Origin: an uncultured Clostridia bacterium
Lineage (GTDB): Bacteria; Bacillota; Clostridia; Christensenellales; UBA1242
Direction of reading: 5' to 3'
DNA: 64,000 nt
Assembly: GCA_944381185.1 (NCBI GenBank)
Contig: CALWKE010000003.1
Location: forward strand, 107,260-171,259
A program made the position numbers and the translations under genes. Every line of letters starts with the position of its first letter. Position 1 is the stretch's first letter. A model generated the notes under the pieces. It worked only from the letters and a program-made list of their open reading frames with translations. It was not told where the DNA came from and made no database searches. Below, piece by piece: positions 1-9,800 of this stretch.

Positions 1-3000
1 AAAAATGGAGTTAAAAAAGTTGTTACCGCTGCAGGTGATAAAGTTGCATATTTTGGAAAGCAAGTAATTTGGGAAAGAGGCATAAAACGAGCAGGTCTTA
101 ATATTGGACATGGATTAAAGAAAGCTAAAGATGGTGTTGTTAATACAGCAAAAACTGCATGGGGCGGTGTTTTAACTGGTGGAAAGGCAACACTTAAAGG
201 TTTGCAGACCGCATGGGGTGGTGTAAAAACTGGACTAGGCGGAATTAAGAGTTTTGTTACTGATAGTGCAAAACGAAAAGAAATGCTTCATAAGGCAAAG
301 CAAGGTGTGGTTTCTGCTGCAAGTGCAACTTGGGGTGCAATGAAAACCGTAACAGGAAAAGCGGTTGGCAAAGTTGGCAAAGCAGTCAGCACGGCAACAA
401 GTGCAGTTGGCACAAGTTTTGTTCGTTTAGGCAGAGGAGCAAAAGTATTCTTTACCGGAAGTGAAACAAAAGGTGCAAGAGCAGAAAGATTAGCAGATCG
501 TGCTGCTATTGTTGAAGGAAATAGAGAGCGAATTCAGTCTACTTATAGTGAAGGAACAACTGTTGCAAGAAGAGGTGCAACTTCTGCAAAATCTGTTAGA
601 AATATAAGAAAGAGTGTTCGTGAGGGAATGTCTGCATCACAAGTAACAGAAGAAAATGTTGGTGCAATTGTTAGAGATTCTGTTCAACCAGACACAAGCA
701 GAATGTCTGCAAGAGAAAGACAATTATATAATCACAACAGAAATCTTTTGCAACAGAGAATTAGAACTGACAGAGATAATCAAATTCTTTATAATTTATT
801 CCAAAACACTTCTCTTTTAAATCAAGGGAATATTATAAGGGATTTGTTAAAACTTCAAACTGGTACAGATAGTGATAGACAAGCAAAGTTTGAAATTTTA
901 AGAAATGATCCAGAATTTATTAAAAAGGTTCAAGAAAGATCAGGTTATAAGTCAGGTGCTGCTTTTGATAGAGAATTTAAAAATCTTGCATGGCAGGTTC
1001 CTGATAGTCAATTAAAGAAATTTATTAAACCTGAAGTTGTCGCAAGATATTTAAGATCTAATGAACAAGCAAAAGATCAACTTTTGAACTTGGGTGCACA
1101 AAATTTAACATTAACACTAAATAATAACACACTTCAAGAAAATCAAATGAATGCAGTTTTGAGCTCAAGATCTCTTCAAAGTCAAGTTGCAAATGATCTT
1201 TTAACTCATAATTATAATAAAACTCAAATTAAGCAAATGATAAGAGATATGCTTGCTCAAGAAGGTAACAATTTTGGTAGTGATGAAGAGTTTAACAAAT
1301 ACTTTGACTCTAACAAACAAAGCCTTATTAATAAGTTAGCTTTGCAACAATATTTCTCTACTGACCAATTTGGGCGTACAACAATTAATAACAATAATGT
1401 GAATAACAATGAATTTATAAATGCAATAAACAGACTTTCACAAAATAATGAATTATTCAGAAAAACTGTTTATAATAGTATGACACAAAATGTTGCTCCA
1501 AATAGCCATGCTAGTGAAGCACAAATTGATGCATTCTTTGGCAAAACAAGTCTTGAAGAAACAGCACATCTTCACAGCAAATTTAATGAAGGTGAAAGTG
1601 TTCCACAAAATGCTCATGATGCATTTGTTAAATTTACAAAAGATGGTTTCTTAACTCGTGGAAGAAATGCAATCCTATTCAAACTCACCAAAAAGTTGCC
1701 TGAACAATCTGCTGCTTATGACAACTGGAACAGGCTTTTAGAAAACAAGATAAAACTTGCAAAATCAAAACAGGGAGTTTATGCAACAATGAGTGATGAG
1801 CATAGACTTCAAGAGATAAGCAAACTTGAATCTCAAAAGATTAAACAAGTTCTTCCAGATGACTTCTATGATATGTCGCTTGAAGATCAGAGGGCATTTA
1901 AAGAACAACAAACTAAATTAAAACAAGAAGCTCTTCAAGTTAAAAATTATGGAAGATTATATAATGAACAAGTAAGAGTTACTAGACCTCAAGAAAGGGG
2001 AGCACTTAAAAAGATTGCAGACCGAATTGGATATTCAAGAGTTGGTGGCACACTTGCAAGAGTTCCGGGTTTAAGAGCGGTTACTGGCGGTCTTGTTACT
2101 GAAACTGTTAAACTTAAACATAAACAAGATTTAATGCATGCAGATCAACTTGTTGAAAGATTTAATGCTTCTGCATTACTTCGAAATAAAGAAGTTAACT
2201 TTGGTGTAAACTTTGAACAATTTGCAAAAGGATACTTTACTCCATCTCAAGTTAGAAGCATGATGAGAAGATATGGTTTGGCGTCAGCTGCCGATTATTC
2301 AAAACTGACAGGTGACAACAAGAGTGCAGAATTAAAGAAGAGAGAAAACGCATTTAGAAGCGAACTTGAAAGACTTCAGAGAGTAGCAGCAATAAAGGTT
2401 GCTCAAGATGAAAATGTAAAACCTCAAACCTACCTTGCTGCAAGAGGATTTGTTCCTGAAAATATGAGATATGTTGACGGAAGTCAAAGATACACAAGAG
2501 TTCAGTCTGAACTTACATTACATGGAAGATCTTCATCATTCAATATTCCTGCTAGAAGAAAGAATGCTGAAGCCCAACTTAACAGTCTTCGTGAAAGAAA
2601 TGATAGACTTCAAGAACTTAATTCAACATTTAAGGGTTCTAAAGAGGAATATTACAATAAACTTGTTGAAATTTTGGGCAATGATAAAGGTTTTGTAAAC
2701 AGAAAAATTGGCAGTCAAAATCTTCCAAAATCAGTTCTTATGCGTAATGCTTTAAAATTTGTTGAAAATTCTGAAAGACAATATGTCAAGAGATTAAATT
2801 CAAGAGGTATGATTTCTGCTTCAAGCGATGCTTCTGCAAGATTCGTTGGAAAAACAATGACAAATGCAAAAACGCAGCGTGAAATTGAACTTGATCAAAG
2901 AAGAGCTAGCGACATAAACAGAGATCTAAATACATTCAGAAATCAAAGAGATATTTTAAGTTTTGATAAACTTGTTGAAAAATTATCCCCTCAACTTCTT

Positions 3001-4044
3001 GGAAGGTTTAAAGCAGGATATGAAGTTCAAGTTAAGAAGAAAGATAAAGATGGAAATGTTGTAGTTGAAAGTCAATATCTCCGTCAATTCGGAAATGATG
3101 AAGAAAAGAAGAAGGATTTCTTGGAAAGATTTATCAAACAACAACTTGATCAAGCAAATTCAAGAGTTCATAACAACAATCTTTTAAAGAGTGATGCAAG
3201 TAAACTCACAAAACTCAATGGAATTTATTTGAATAAACGAGATTTGAATACAACTGGAACATCAGGCACAGTTATTAGCAATATGCGTGCAACCAATTCA
3301 GCTGTTTATCAAAATCTTGTTAAGAATGTTGCTTCGGCAAATTCTAAATATAGAATTGAAGAAGCCAACCTTTCTGAACTTTCTAAACGGCTTGAAACTT
3401 TAAGGTCAATGCCTTCAACTCGTGAAAATAGAAGTGAAATTAGAAAGGTTATGGAAGCAATGGCTGCTTCAAGAATAAAACTTGGTAACTTAAAACAAGT
3501 TGCAAGTGCTGCAGAAGCACGTAAAACAGCATATGAAAAATCATTTGCTACAACTCAAATTAAAGAGGCTAAAATTTCTAATAAAAATCTTGGTGTTAAT
3601 GTTTCAAGGTCAGTGTTTGAGCGTTATGAATTCCCAATGAGAAGACCGGGTGGTGGACCACCTGTTATGGTTAATCCGGGCTCAATGGAAGGCAAGATTA
3701 TCGATAGGCTTATAATTAGATTTATGCTTCGATACAGAAATTATATGGAGCGTATGATTAAGTCATTTAAAGAAACTGATAAATCACTTTATGATGAACT
3801 CAACAATTCATATAAGAAACTTAAGAGTGAATTTGGTTCTAACTATAGAAGTTTGAAGAGCACTCAAAAGAAACTTGAAAACAAACTTAATACTATAAAG
3901 AATAAAACAGATAAAGAATCACTAGACATGAAAACCAGAATTTCAGATAATTTAACAAAACTTAAACAAACAGAAACTGAACTTACTGGTCAACTCAAAA
4001 ATATGGGCGTTGAAATAGGCGAAGTTCGTCTTAAAAAGCAGTAG
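1..4044 (+). CDS. C-terminal part of a large basic coiled-coil protein of the T4SS-like locus (5' end outside window)
   Basis: The frame is open from base 1, so the gene begins before the window; 1,347 residues are visible, ending at TAG 4042-4044. I recognise no catalytic domain. Visible residues 1-130 are rich in Gly, Ala and Lys and hold three related motifs: TAWGGVLTG at about 52, TAWGGVKTG at about 70 and ATWGAMKTVTG at about 109. The rest is highly charged, rich in Asn, Gln, Lys and Arg, and predicted mostly helical, with a long heptad-like stretch near residues 1260-1340. The basic start resembles the cytoplasmic tails of the two VirB6-like proteins downstream, so it may be the tail of a third such protein whose membrane part lies upstream. 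That is inference; a scaffold or effector protein is also possible. Confidence 0.75.
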   Translation, partial: KNGVKKVVTAAGDKVAYFGKQVIWERGIKRAGLNIGHGLKKAKDGVVNTAKTAWGGVLTGGKATLKGLQTAWGGVKTGLGGIKSFVTDSAKRKEMLHKAKQGVVSAASATWGAMKTVTGKAVGKVGKAVSTATSAVGTSFVRLGRGAKVFFTGSETKGARAERLADRAAIVEGNRERIQSTYSEGTTVARRGATSAKSVRNIRKSVREGMSASQVTEENVGAIVRDSVQPDTSRMSARERQLYNHNRNLLQQRIRTDRDNQILYNLFQNTSLLNQGNIIRDLLKLQTGTDSDRQAKFEILRNDPEFIKKVQERSGYKSGAAFDREFKNLAWQVPDSQLKKFIKPEVVARYLRSNEQAKDQLLNLGAQNLTLTLNNNTLQENQMNAVLSSRSLQSQVANDLLTHNYNKTQIKQMIRDMLAQEGNNFGSDEEFNKYFDSNKQSLINKLALQQYFSTDQFGRTTINNNNVNNNEFINAINRLSQNNELFRKTVYNSMTQNVAPNSHASEAQIDAFFGKTSLEETAHLHSKFNEGESVPQNAHDAFVKFTKDGFLTRGRNAILFKLTKKLPEQSAAYDNWNRLLENKIKLAKSKQGVYATMSDEHRLQEISKLESQKIKQVLPDDFYDMSLEDQRAFKEQQTKLKQEALQVKNYGRLYNEQVRVTRPQERGALKKIADRIGYSRVGGTLARVPGLRAVTGGLVTETVKLKHKQDLMHADQLVERFNASALLRNKEVNFGVNFEQFAKGYFTPSQVRSMMRRYGLASAADYSKLTGDNKSAELKKRENAFRSELERLQRVAAIKVAQDENVKPQTYLAARGFVPENMRYVDGSQRYTRVQSELTLHGRSSSFNIPARRKNAEAQLNSLRERNDRLQELNSTFKGSKEEYYNKLVEILGNDKGFVNRKIGSQNLPKSVLMRNALKFVENSERQYVKRLNSRGMISASSDASARFVGKTMTNAKTQREIELDQRRASDINRDLNTFRNQRDILSFDKLVEKLSPQLLGRFKAGYEVQVKKKDKDGNVVVESQYLRQFGNDEEKKKDFLERFIKQQLDQANSRVHNNNLLKSDASKLTKLNGIYLNKRDLNTTGTSGTVISNMRATNSAVYQNLVKNVASANSKYRIEEANLSELSKRLETLRSMPSTRENRSEIRKVMEAMAASRIKLGNLKQVASAAEARKTAYEKSFATTQIKEAKISNKNLGVNVSRSVFERYEFPMRRPGGGPPVMVNPGSMEGKIIDRLIIRFMLRYRNYMERMIKSFKETDKSLYDELNNSYKKLKSEFGSNYRSLKSTQKKLENKLNTIKNKTDKESLDMKTRISDNLTKLKQTETELTGQLKNMGVEIGEVRLKKQ

Positions 4045-4045
4045 T

Positions 4046-4071
4046 CTTTTGCCACATTTTTGTGGCAAAAG
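4046..4071 (+). terminator. Hairpin after the first gene
   Basis: A perfect 10-bp inverted repeat (CTTTTGCCAC / GTGGCAAAAG) with a 6-nt loop begins one base after the stop codon. The T-tract after it is broken (TTCTACTATTATTTG), so termination may be partial. A fresh promoter follows. Confidence 0.6.
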
Positions 4072-4083
4072 TTCTACTATTAT

Positions 4084-4112
4084 TTGCTAGTTTTTATGCT
4101 TTGTTATATAAT
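4084..4112 (+). promoter_or_regulatory. Vegetative promoter for the virB4-like operon
   Basis: TTGCTA at 4084-4089 and TATAAT at 4107-4112 are separated by exactly 17 bp, about 20 bp upstream of the ATG at 4134. This is a near-consensus sigma-A promoter. It suggests the ATPase and the giant genes are expressed in vegetative cells. Confidence 0.75.
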
Positions 4113-4133
4113 AAAAATAAGGAGTGAAAGTGT

Positions 4134-6821
4134 ATGGCTGATAGAATGATACCAAAGAATACAAAGGTCAAAACACAGTTCTTTAAAGGTATAAATTTCT
4201 CGGACATTCTTGTTATTTTGTTTGCACTTGTTATTGTTGCTTTAGCATTTACAAGTGGCTTTTCAAATGTAGTCAAGTTTGTTATTGCGGGTATTGTTGT
4301 GTTTATCACAGCTATTCTTTTTATGAGTTTTGAACCGGGTGTAAGATTATATAAGCAAGTTGGTGACTTGTTTAAATTTATGTTCGGTGTTAATTCTTAT
4401 AGAAAAACTAGAGGTAGCAGCAAAAAAGATGTTCGAAATTTGATGCCTTATGTTGGAATATTAGAGCAAGAATATGATGATAAAAGGCAGATTGGCGTTA
4501 TTGACTATAAAGAATATTTTGGTGCAGCTGTTGAAATTAATAGTATTCAGTTCTATATGCTTTCAGAAACAAGGCAAAACACTTATATTGAAACTTTTGA
4601 AAATGCACTAAAAACAATATCTCCTGAAGATTTGGGTGCAATTTATAAGTTCGCAAGACCAATGGTTTTTGATAACTATATTGATAATGAATGCAAAAAA
4701 AGAGAAGAAATTCTTGAAGGTGTTAGAAACGGAACAACAAACATCAATGAAGCAAGACCAAGGCTTGAAATTGCAGAAGCAAGAATAAGCAATCTTGAAT
4801 CTATGAATGTTGACAGTGAGTTTCCAGTTTACAAAGATCATATGTATCTTGCATTCTATTGTTCAAACATAAAGAACCTTCTTCAAGTTGTTAACTTTGT
4901 TTCAAGCACAATTGAAAGTGGTTCGGGTGGTGCACTTGAATGTAAAATTCTTGACAGAAAGCAAACAGCAGTCTTTTTAAAGAGTTATTACACAAACAAT
5001 TTTGATGAAAGAGATGTCAAAAATCTTGACCCTAAAGATTTAATGGGTTGGATATGTCCAGATAAAGTTAATTTTGGTTTAAAAAATGTTATGATTGATG
5101 GTCATCAATTCTCATTTTTTGAATTATCAGAATATCCTCTTGCTGTTCCAAATGCATGGGGAAGAACATTCTTCTCTGTTCCGGGAGCAAGAATTTGTGT
5201 TAAATTCAAACCAGTTGAACAGGGCGAATCAGAAAAAAGGCTTGATAAAGCCATTATGGACGTTCGTATTCAAGCATCAGAAGGTAGCCATAAAGCTTCA
5301 TCTTCTCTTGAAATGCAAACCCACCTTGAAACACTCACAGCCCTTATGCAATACATAAAGCAAGGTTCAGAAGTTTTGCTTGATACCAACATTTATATGA
5401 TGGTTGAGCAAGACCAAAAGAAAGCTTTTAAAACACAGATTATGAGAGCGGGCTTCCGTGCTTATGATTTGTTTGGAAAACAAAAAGAAGCCTTTACAAA
5501 CTGTAATGTTTCTAGGCGTATGACTATTAAAAAATATGAAAGAGGCATAAACTCATCTTCACTTGCAGCAATCTTTCCATTCGTATCAGATGCCATTCAA
5601 GACCCTAAAGGTTTTTATGTTGGCATGAATAGTGAACCTGTCTTTTTGGATTTCTTCCAAAGAGATAAGGAAAGAATTAACTCAAACATGGTTATTATGG
5701 GTAAGTCTGGTTGCGGAAAATCATTCTGTACCAAATCAATTCTTGCAAATTTGGCTGCTGATAACAGTAAAATTTTCATTCTTGACCCTGAAAAAGAGTA
5801 TGATATCATAGCTAAAAATATGTATGGAAAGGTTATTGATGTTGGTTCAGCCAGAGAGGGAAGAATTAACCCACTTCAAGTTAATGCTTCACAAGATGAT
5901 GAAGAAAGTGCTAGCGGAAATGTTTCACTTGCCATGCACATGCAGTTCCTTGAAACCTTCTTTGGAATGATTTTGGAAGGAATCACCATGGATGGCATGG
6001 AACTTTTGACTCAAGCACTTAAAGAACTTTATGCAAAATTTGGTATTAATAACTCAACTCAAATTGAGAATGTTAAGCCAGAACAGTTCCCAATCATGCA
6101 GGATCTTTACAATTATATTTGTGAACTTCATGATAATGCAACTGATGACTATAACAGAAATAACTACAAAATTTTAAAAATTTATTTAAATAAATTTGCT
6201 GAAGGTGGCCGTAATGCGGTGCTTTGGAATGGTCCTTCAACCATTTCATCTGCTGAAAACTTTATTGTGTTCAACTTTCAGTCACTTCTTGCAAACAATG
6301 CAGGTTCGGTTGCAAATGCACAAATGCTTTTAATCATGCGTTGGCTCAATAATGAAGTTATCAATAACAAAGACTATAACGCAAGATATCACACAAAGAG
6401 AAAAGTTATCGTTGTTATTGATGAAGCCCACGTTTTCATTGATCCAAAACAAACAATAGCCCTTGACTTCATGCAACAGATGGCAAAGCGTATCAGAAAA
6501 TATGAGGGTTCTCAAATTGTTATCACACAAAACATTAAAGACTTCACTGGTTCGCCAGAAATTGCAAGAAAATCAACCGCTATTATTAATGCGTGCCAAT
6601 ACTCATTAATTTTCTCACTTGCTCCACAAGATATTTCAGACCTTGTTCTTCTTTATGAAAAGGCAGGTAAAATTAATGAAAAAGAGCAAGATACAATTGT
6701 AACAAACCCAAGAGGACGAGCATTTTTGATGACAAGCCCTTATTCAAGAACAAATGTTGATATTTTGGTTAATGATAGGGTTCGTAATCTATTTGAAAAA
6801 CTTCGTGATGATGTTAAGTAA
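4134..6821 (+). CDS. VirB4-type T4SS ATPase with fused PrgI/VirB3-like membrane domain
   Basis: An 895-residue protein. Residues 1-100 resemble the PrgI family of Gram-positive conjugation systems: a basic start (PKNTKVKTQFFKG), two adjacent membrane segments at about 25-45 and 47-66, then an aromatic basic loop. The rest is VirB4/TraC-like, with Walker A GKSGCGKS at 523-530, Walker B VIVVIDE at 758-764 and an arginine- and glutamine-rich ITQN segment after it. VirB4 proteins power substrate transfer and pilus assembly in type IV secretion. The fusion is notable because prgI and virB4 are usually separate genes in Gram-positive elements. The ATG at 4134 has AAGGAG at 4119-4124. The giant VirB6-like gene starts 21 bp downstream, so they are probably cotranscribed. 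Confidence 0.92.
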   Translation: MADRMIPKNTKVKTQFFKGINFSDILVILFALVIVALAFTSGFSNVVKFVIAGIVVFITAILFMSFEPGVRLYKQVGDLFKFMFGVNSYRKTRGSSKKDVRNLMPYVGILEQEYDDKRQIGVIDYKEYFGAAVEINSIQFYMLSETRQNTYIETFENALKTISPEDLGAIYKFARPMVFDNYIDNECKKREEILEGVRNGTTNINEARPRLEIAEARISNLESMNVDSEFPVYKDHMYLAFYCSNIKNLLQVVNFVSSTIESGSGGALECKILDRKQTAVFLKSYYTNNFDERDVKNLDPKDLMGWICPDKVNFGLKNVMIDGHQFSFFELSEYPLAVPNAWGRTFFSVPGARICVKFKPVEQGESEKRLDKAIMDVRIQASEGSHKASSSLEMQTHLETLTALMQYIKQGSEVLLDTNIYMMVEQDQKKAFKTQIMRAGFRAYDLFGKQKEAFTNCNVSRRMTIKKYERGINSSSLAAIFPFVSDAIQDPKGFYVGMNSEPVFLDFFQRDKERINSNMVIMGKSGCGKSFCTKSILANLAADNSKIFILDPEKEYDIIAKNMYGKVIDVGSAREGRINPLQVNASQDDEESASGNVSLAMHMQFLETFFGMILEGITMDGMELLTQALKELYAKFGINNSTQIENVKPEQFPIMQDLYNYICELHDNATDDYNRNNYKILKIYLNKFAEGGRNAVLWNGPSTISSAENFIVFNFQSLLANNAGSVANAQMLLIMRWLNNEVINNKDYNARYHTKRKVIVVIDEAHVFIDPKQTIALDFMQQMAKRIRKYEGSQIVITQNIKDFTGSPEIARKSTAIINACQYSLIFSLAPQDISDLVLLYEKAGKINEKEQDTIVTNPRGRAFLMTSPYSRTNVDILVNDRVRNLFEKLRDDVK

Positions 6822-6842
6822 CAAAGGAGATAAACTAGAGAT

Positions 6843-9800
6843 ATGTTAAATATTTTTTCAGGATTTATTAGTTTGTTTGTTGAGCATAGCTCTAGTTTTG
6901 TTGCTGCAAGTTATAGTATTGGAAAACTTATTTGGCAATGGATATGCAACTTTTTTAATATGATTTTAAATTTCATAATAAGTATCCTTTGGACGGTTGT
7001 TCAATGGGTTTTGGGTGTTATGGAGGCATTTGAATACATTGTTAATAGTTTTCTTGGCATAAATGCAACAGTGAATGATTATTATAACTTTGCTGTTAAT
7101 TATGACTTTTTGGATATTTTGGTTGATGTTTTTAGAGCAATTTTAGGTGTTTCCATTGTTCTTTTGATAATTTTCACTATTTATGCAATTTTTAAGCAAG
7201 AATGGGCAATGGCGGCAAGCGGTTTTGAAAAGAAAAGCAAAGACGGAAAGTCGTCAGGAAACAGCAAGGGAATAATTATTAAAAATTTAATCTTAAAACT
7301 AGGGGCAATGTTTTTGCTTCCTATAACCATGATTTTTATTTTCTATGGCATAAGTGCTGTTTTAAGTTCATTTAGCAGGGCTCTTATTGGCGACAACAAC
7401 GCAACAATTGCTGCAAGAGTGCTGTCTTCATCAACCCATACTGGCAATAAATACAGAATGTATGCGAATGAAAATAAAAGATTGCCAATAATAATTCAAG
7501 CCTATAACACAAGCGATTATGCTGCTGATGAAAATGTTTTGTTGGCAGAAACAATCAGGTCTTATGAAGTTCAAAATAATTTAATTAATGCTTCTTCAGC
7601 ATTGAATGCTGGCAATGGTTTGTCATTCCAAGATAGTGTTAAATATCAAGGAAATAAAATAACGAATAGTGCTGCCTATGGTGATATTTATGAAACTTTT
7701 GTTTGCACAGCAGAGCAGTATAGAGTTATGGCAGACTTTATTGATTACTGTGAAGAATCAAATTTAAATTATTACATAAAGGCTGTTGACGATGATAATA
7801 TTGAATGGAAGTATGTAGATTCAACTGTTTACAATCAAACTGATAATTCATTAACAATTAACTATGTTGATGCAAGCGATATTGATAGAGATGGCAATAA
7901 TGATGACACTTATTCAATCACTTATTCAACAAGTTATGAAGTTACATCTCCAATTTCAAATGCATTAGAAACCATTTTGGCACTTCTTGGCATTGGTGAC
8001 TATTCAGATAATAAATACAATATTATGGAAAGGGAAGATGGCTCAACAAACATTGTTCAATGGTCAAATGAAAAGGTTTTAATCAAATTTTCTGAAAATT
8101 TTGAAATCGATGATGCGTCAACATGGACGGCTACTGATGAAATCATCATGTATGAATATTATCATTTTTCTTCAAACAACACTTTTGGAGATTATGAAAT
8201 CACAGACTTGTTGCATTCAGAATCAGGTGTGCTTTTAGATGCAAATCAAATTGCTTATCGAGATTATTATCCAGAAACAGATTCTTATTCACCAGAAAAA
8301 ACAATTGATGTTGTTTATATTAATGGAACATATTATAAAATTGAACTTTCAAAAACTGAAACCAATGAATATGGCAATTATTATTATGTTTTATCTGAAA
8401 TTGAAGATGTTAATTTCTTGGACAAAAATGTTGTGACAATATCTCAAAGACCACAAAATGCATATTTAATGCTTTCAAGTGGCTTTAATATTAATAATAT
8501 TGAAAGTTGGTTATACACCGACCAAATAATTATTTATGAATATTATAAAGATTTATCTTATAACAACAATTTAAGTAAGTATAGTTTTTCTGATTTTTAT
8601 TATAGTGACACAGCACTTGGGGTTGAACTTCCATCTTACACAATTTCAACGGGAGAATTAGGTTCAACAACTTCATCGAATGCGTATGTTTTGCTAAATG
8701 GAACGTATTATAGAATTGATGAAAACACAAACAAACTTTACAGCATAACAAGCACGGGAAATCCTTTAGATTTTTTAACAAAAGCACCTTCAGATAGCAC
8801 ACTTTATTACAATTATTCAATCAAACTTTCAGCTGATAAAAGCAATGGTGTTTATTTTGTTAATGATTCTGACAAGATGACGGCAAGCGAGTTTGTTATT
8901 GACGAAGCAATAGTTAATGATTTTGTAAGTCTTTCAGAAATTGAAAATGTGACAGAAGAAATGGAAAAATATTCTTCATTTACCTTCACACTTTCAGATA
9001 AATTTGACTATAAAGATGTTGAAACGTGGACATATAGAGATTATTTCTTATTTTATTTATACATAATGTATCCTAATATTGTTTCAAGTTTGAATGTACT
9101 TAAATATAGTGGACTTGTTGGTGATATTGGAAAGGGAACAATACAGGGTGAAACAGGTGAAAAATATCTTCTTAAAGTTGAACTTAAAGATGGCTCGGGT
9201 GCAATAATTTATTTTGATATTGATAAAATCAATTCAATTTCTGAACTTAATGTAATGAAAGAAATTGATGAAGAAGAAACACTTAATAATAACAATACAA
9301 TCTATAATCAGAAAGATTTATTTATAACTGAATTAGATGATGTTGAATTGATTTCGGCAGACACTGAATATGTTAACTTCAGTTTTTCTGATGATTTTAG
9401 TTTAAACAATATTGCAACTTGGACAGTGCAAGATATGCTTTTGGTTTCTCTTGCGTATGAAAATATAATTTGTGATGTTTCAACTTCAGGTGGAATACCA
9501 ACTTCAATTTTAGAAAATGGCTATTCGTCACTTATGTATAGAGTTGAAGAAAAGGTAACAGAAAAAGATGAAGAGGGAAATGATGTTGAAGTAACAATCA
9601 CTAACACTCTTTATAAGTTTGGTTCAGAATTTGACCCAAATAATAATGAACAAACGATATATCTTAATGGATATCAAGTAACAAGTTATGGTTATGCTTC
9701 TGTTGATGAATGGCTTCGTGAAAATGCTATGGATTTTATTTGCAGAAGACTTGGAACATCATCAAGTTCTTTAATAGCTGACTATAATGGAATTATTGAT

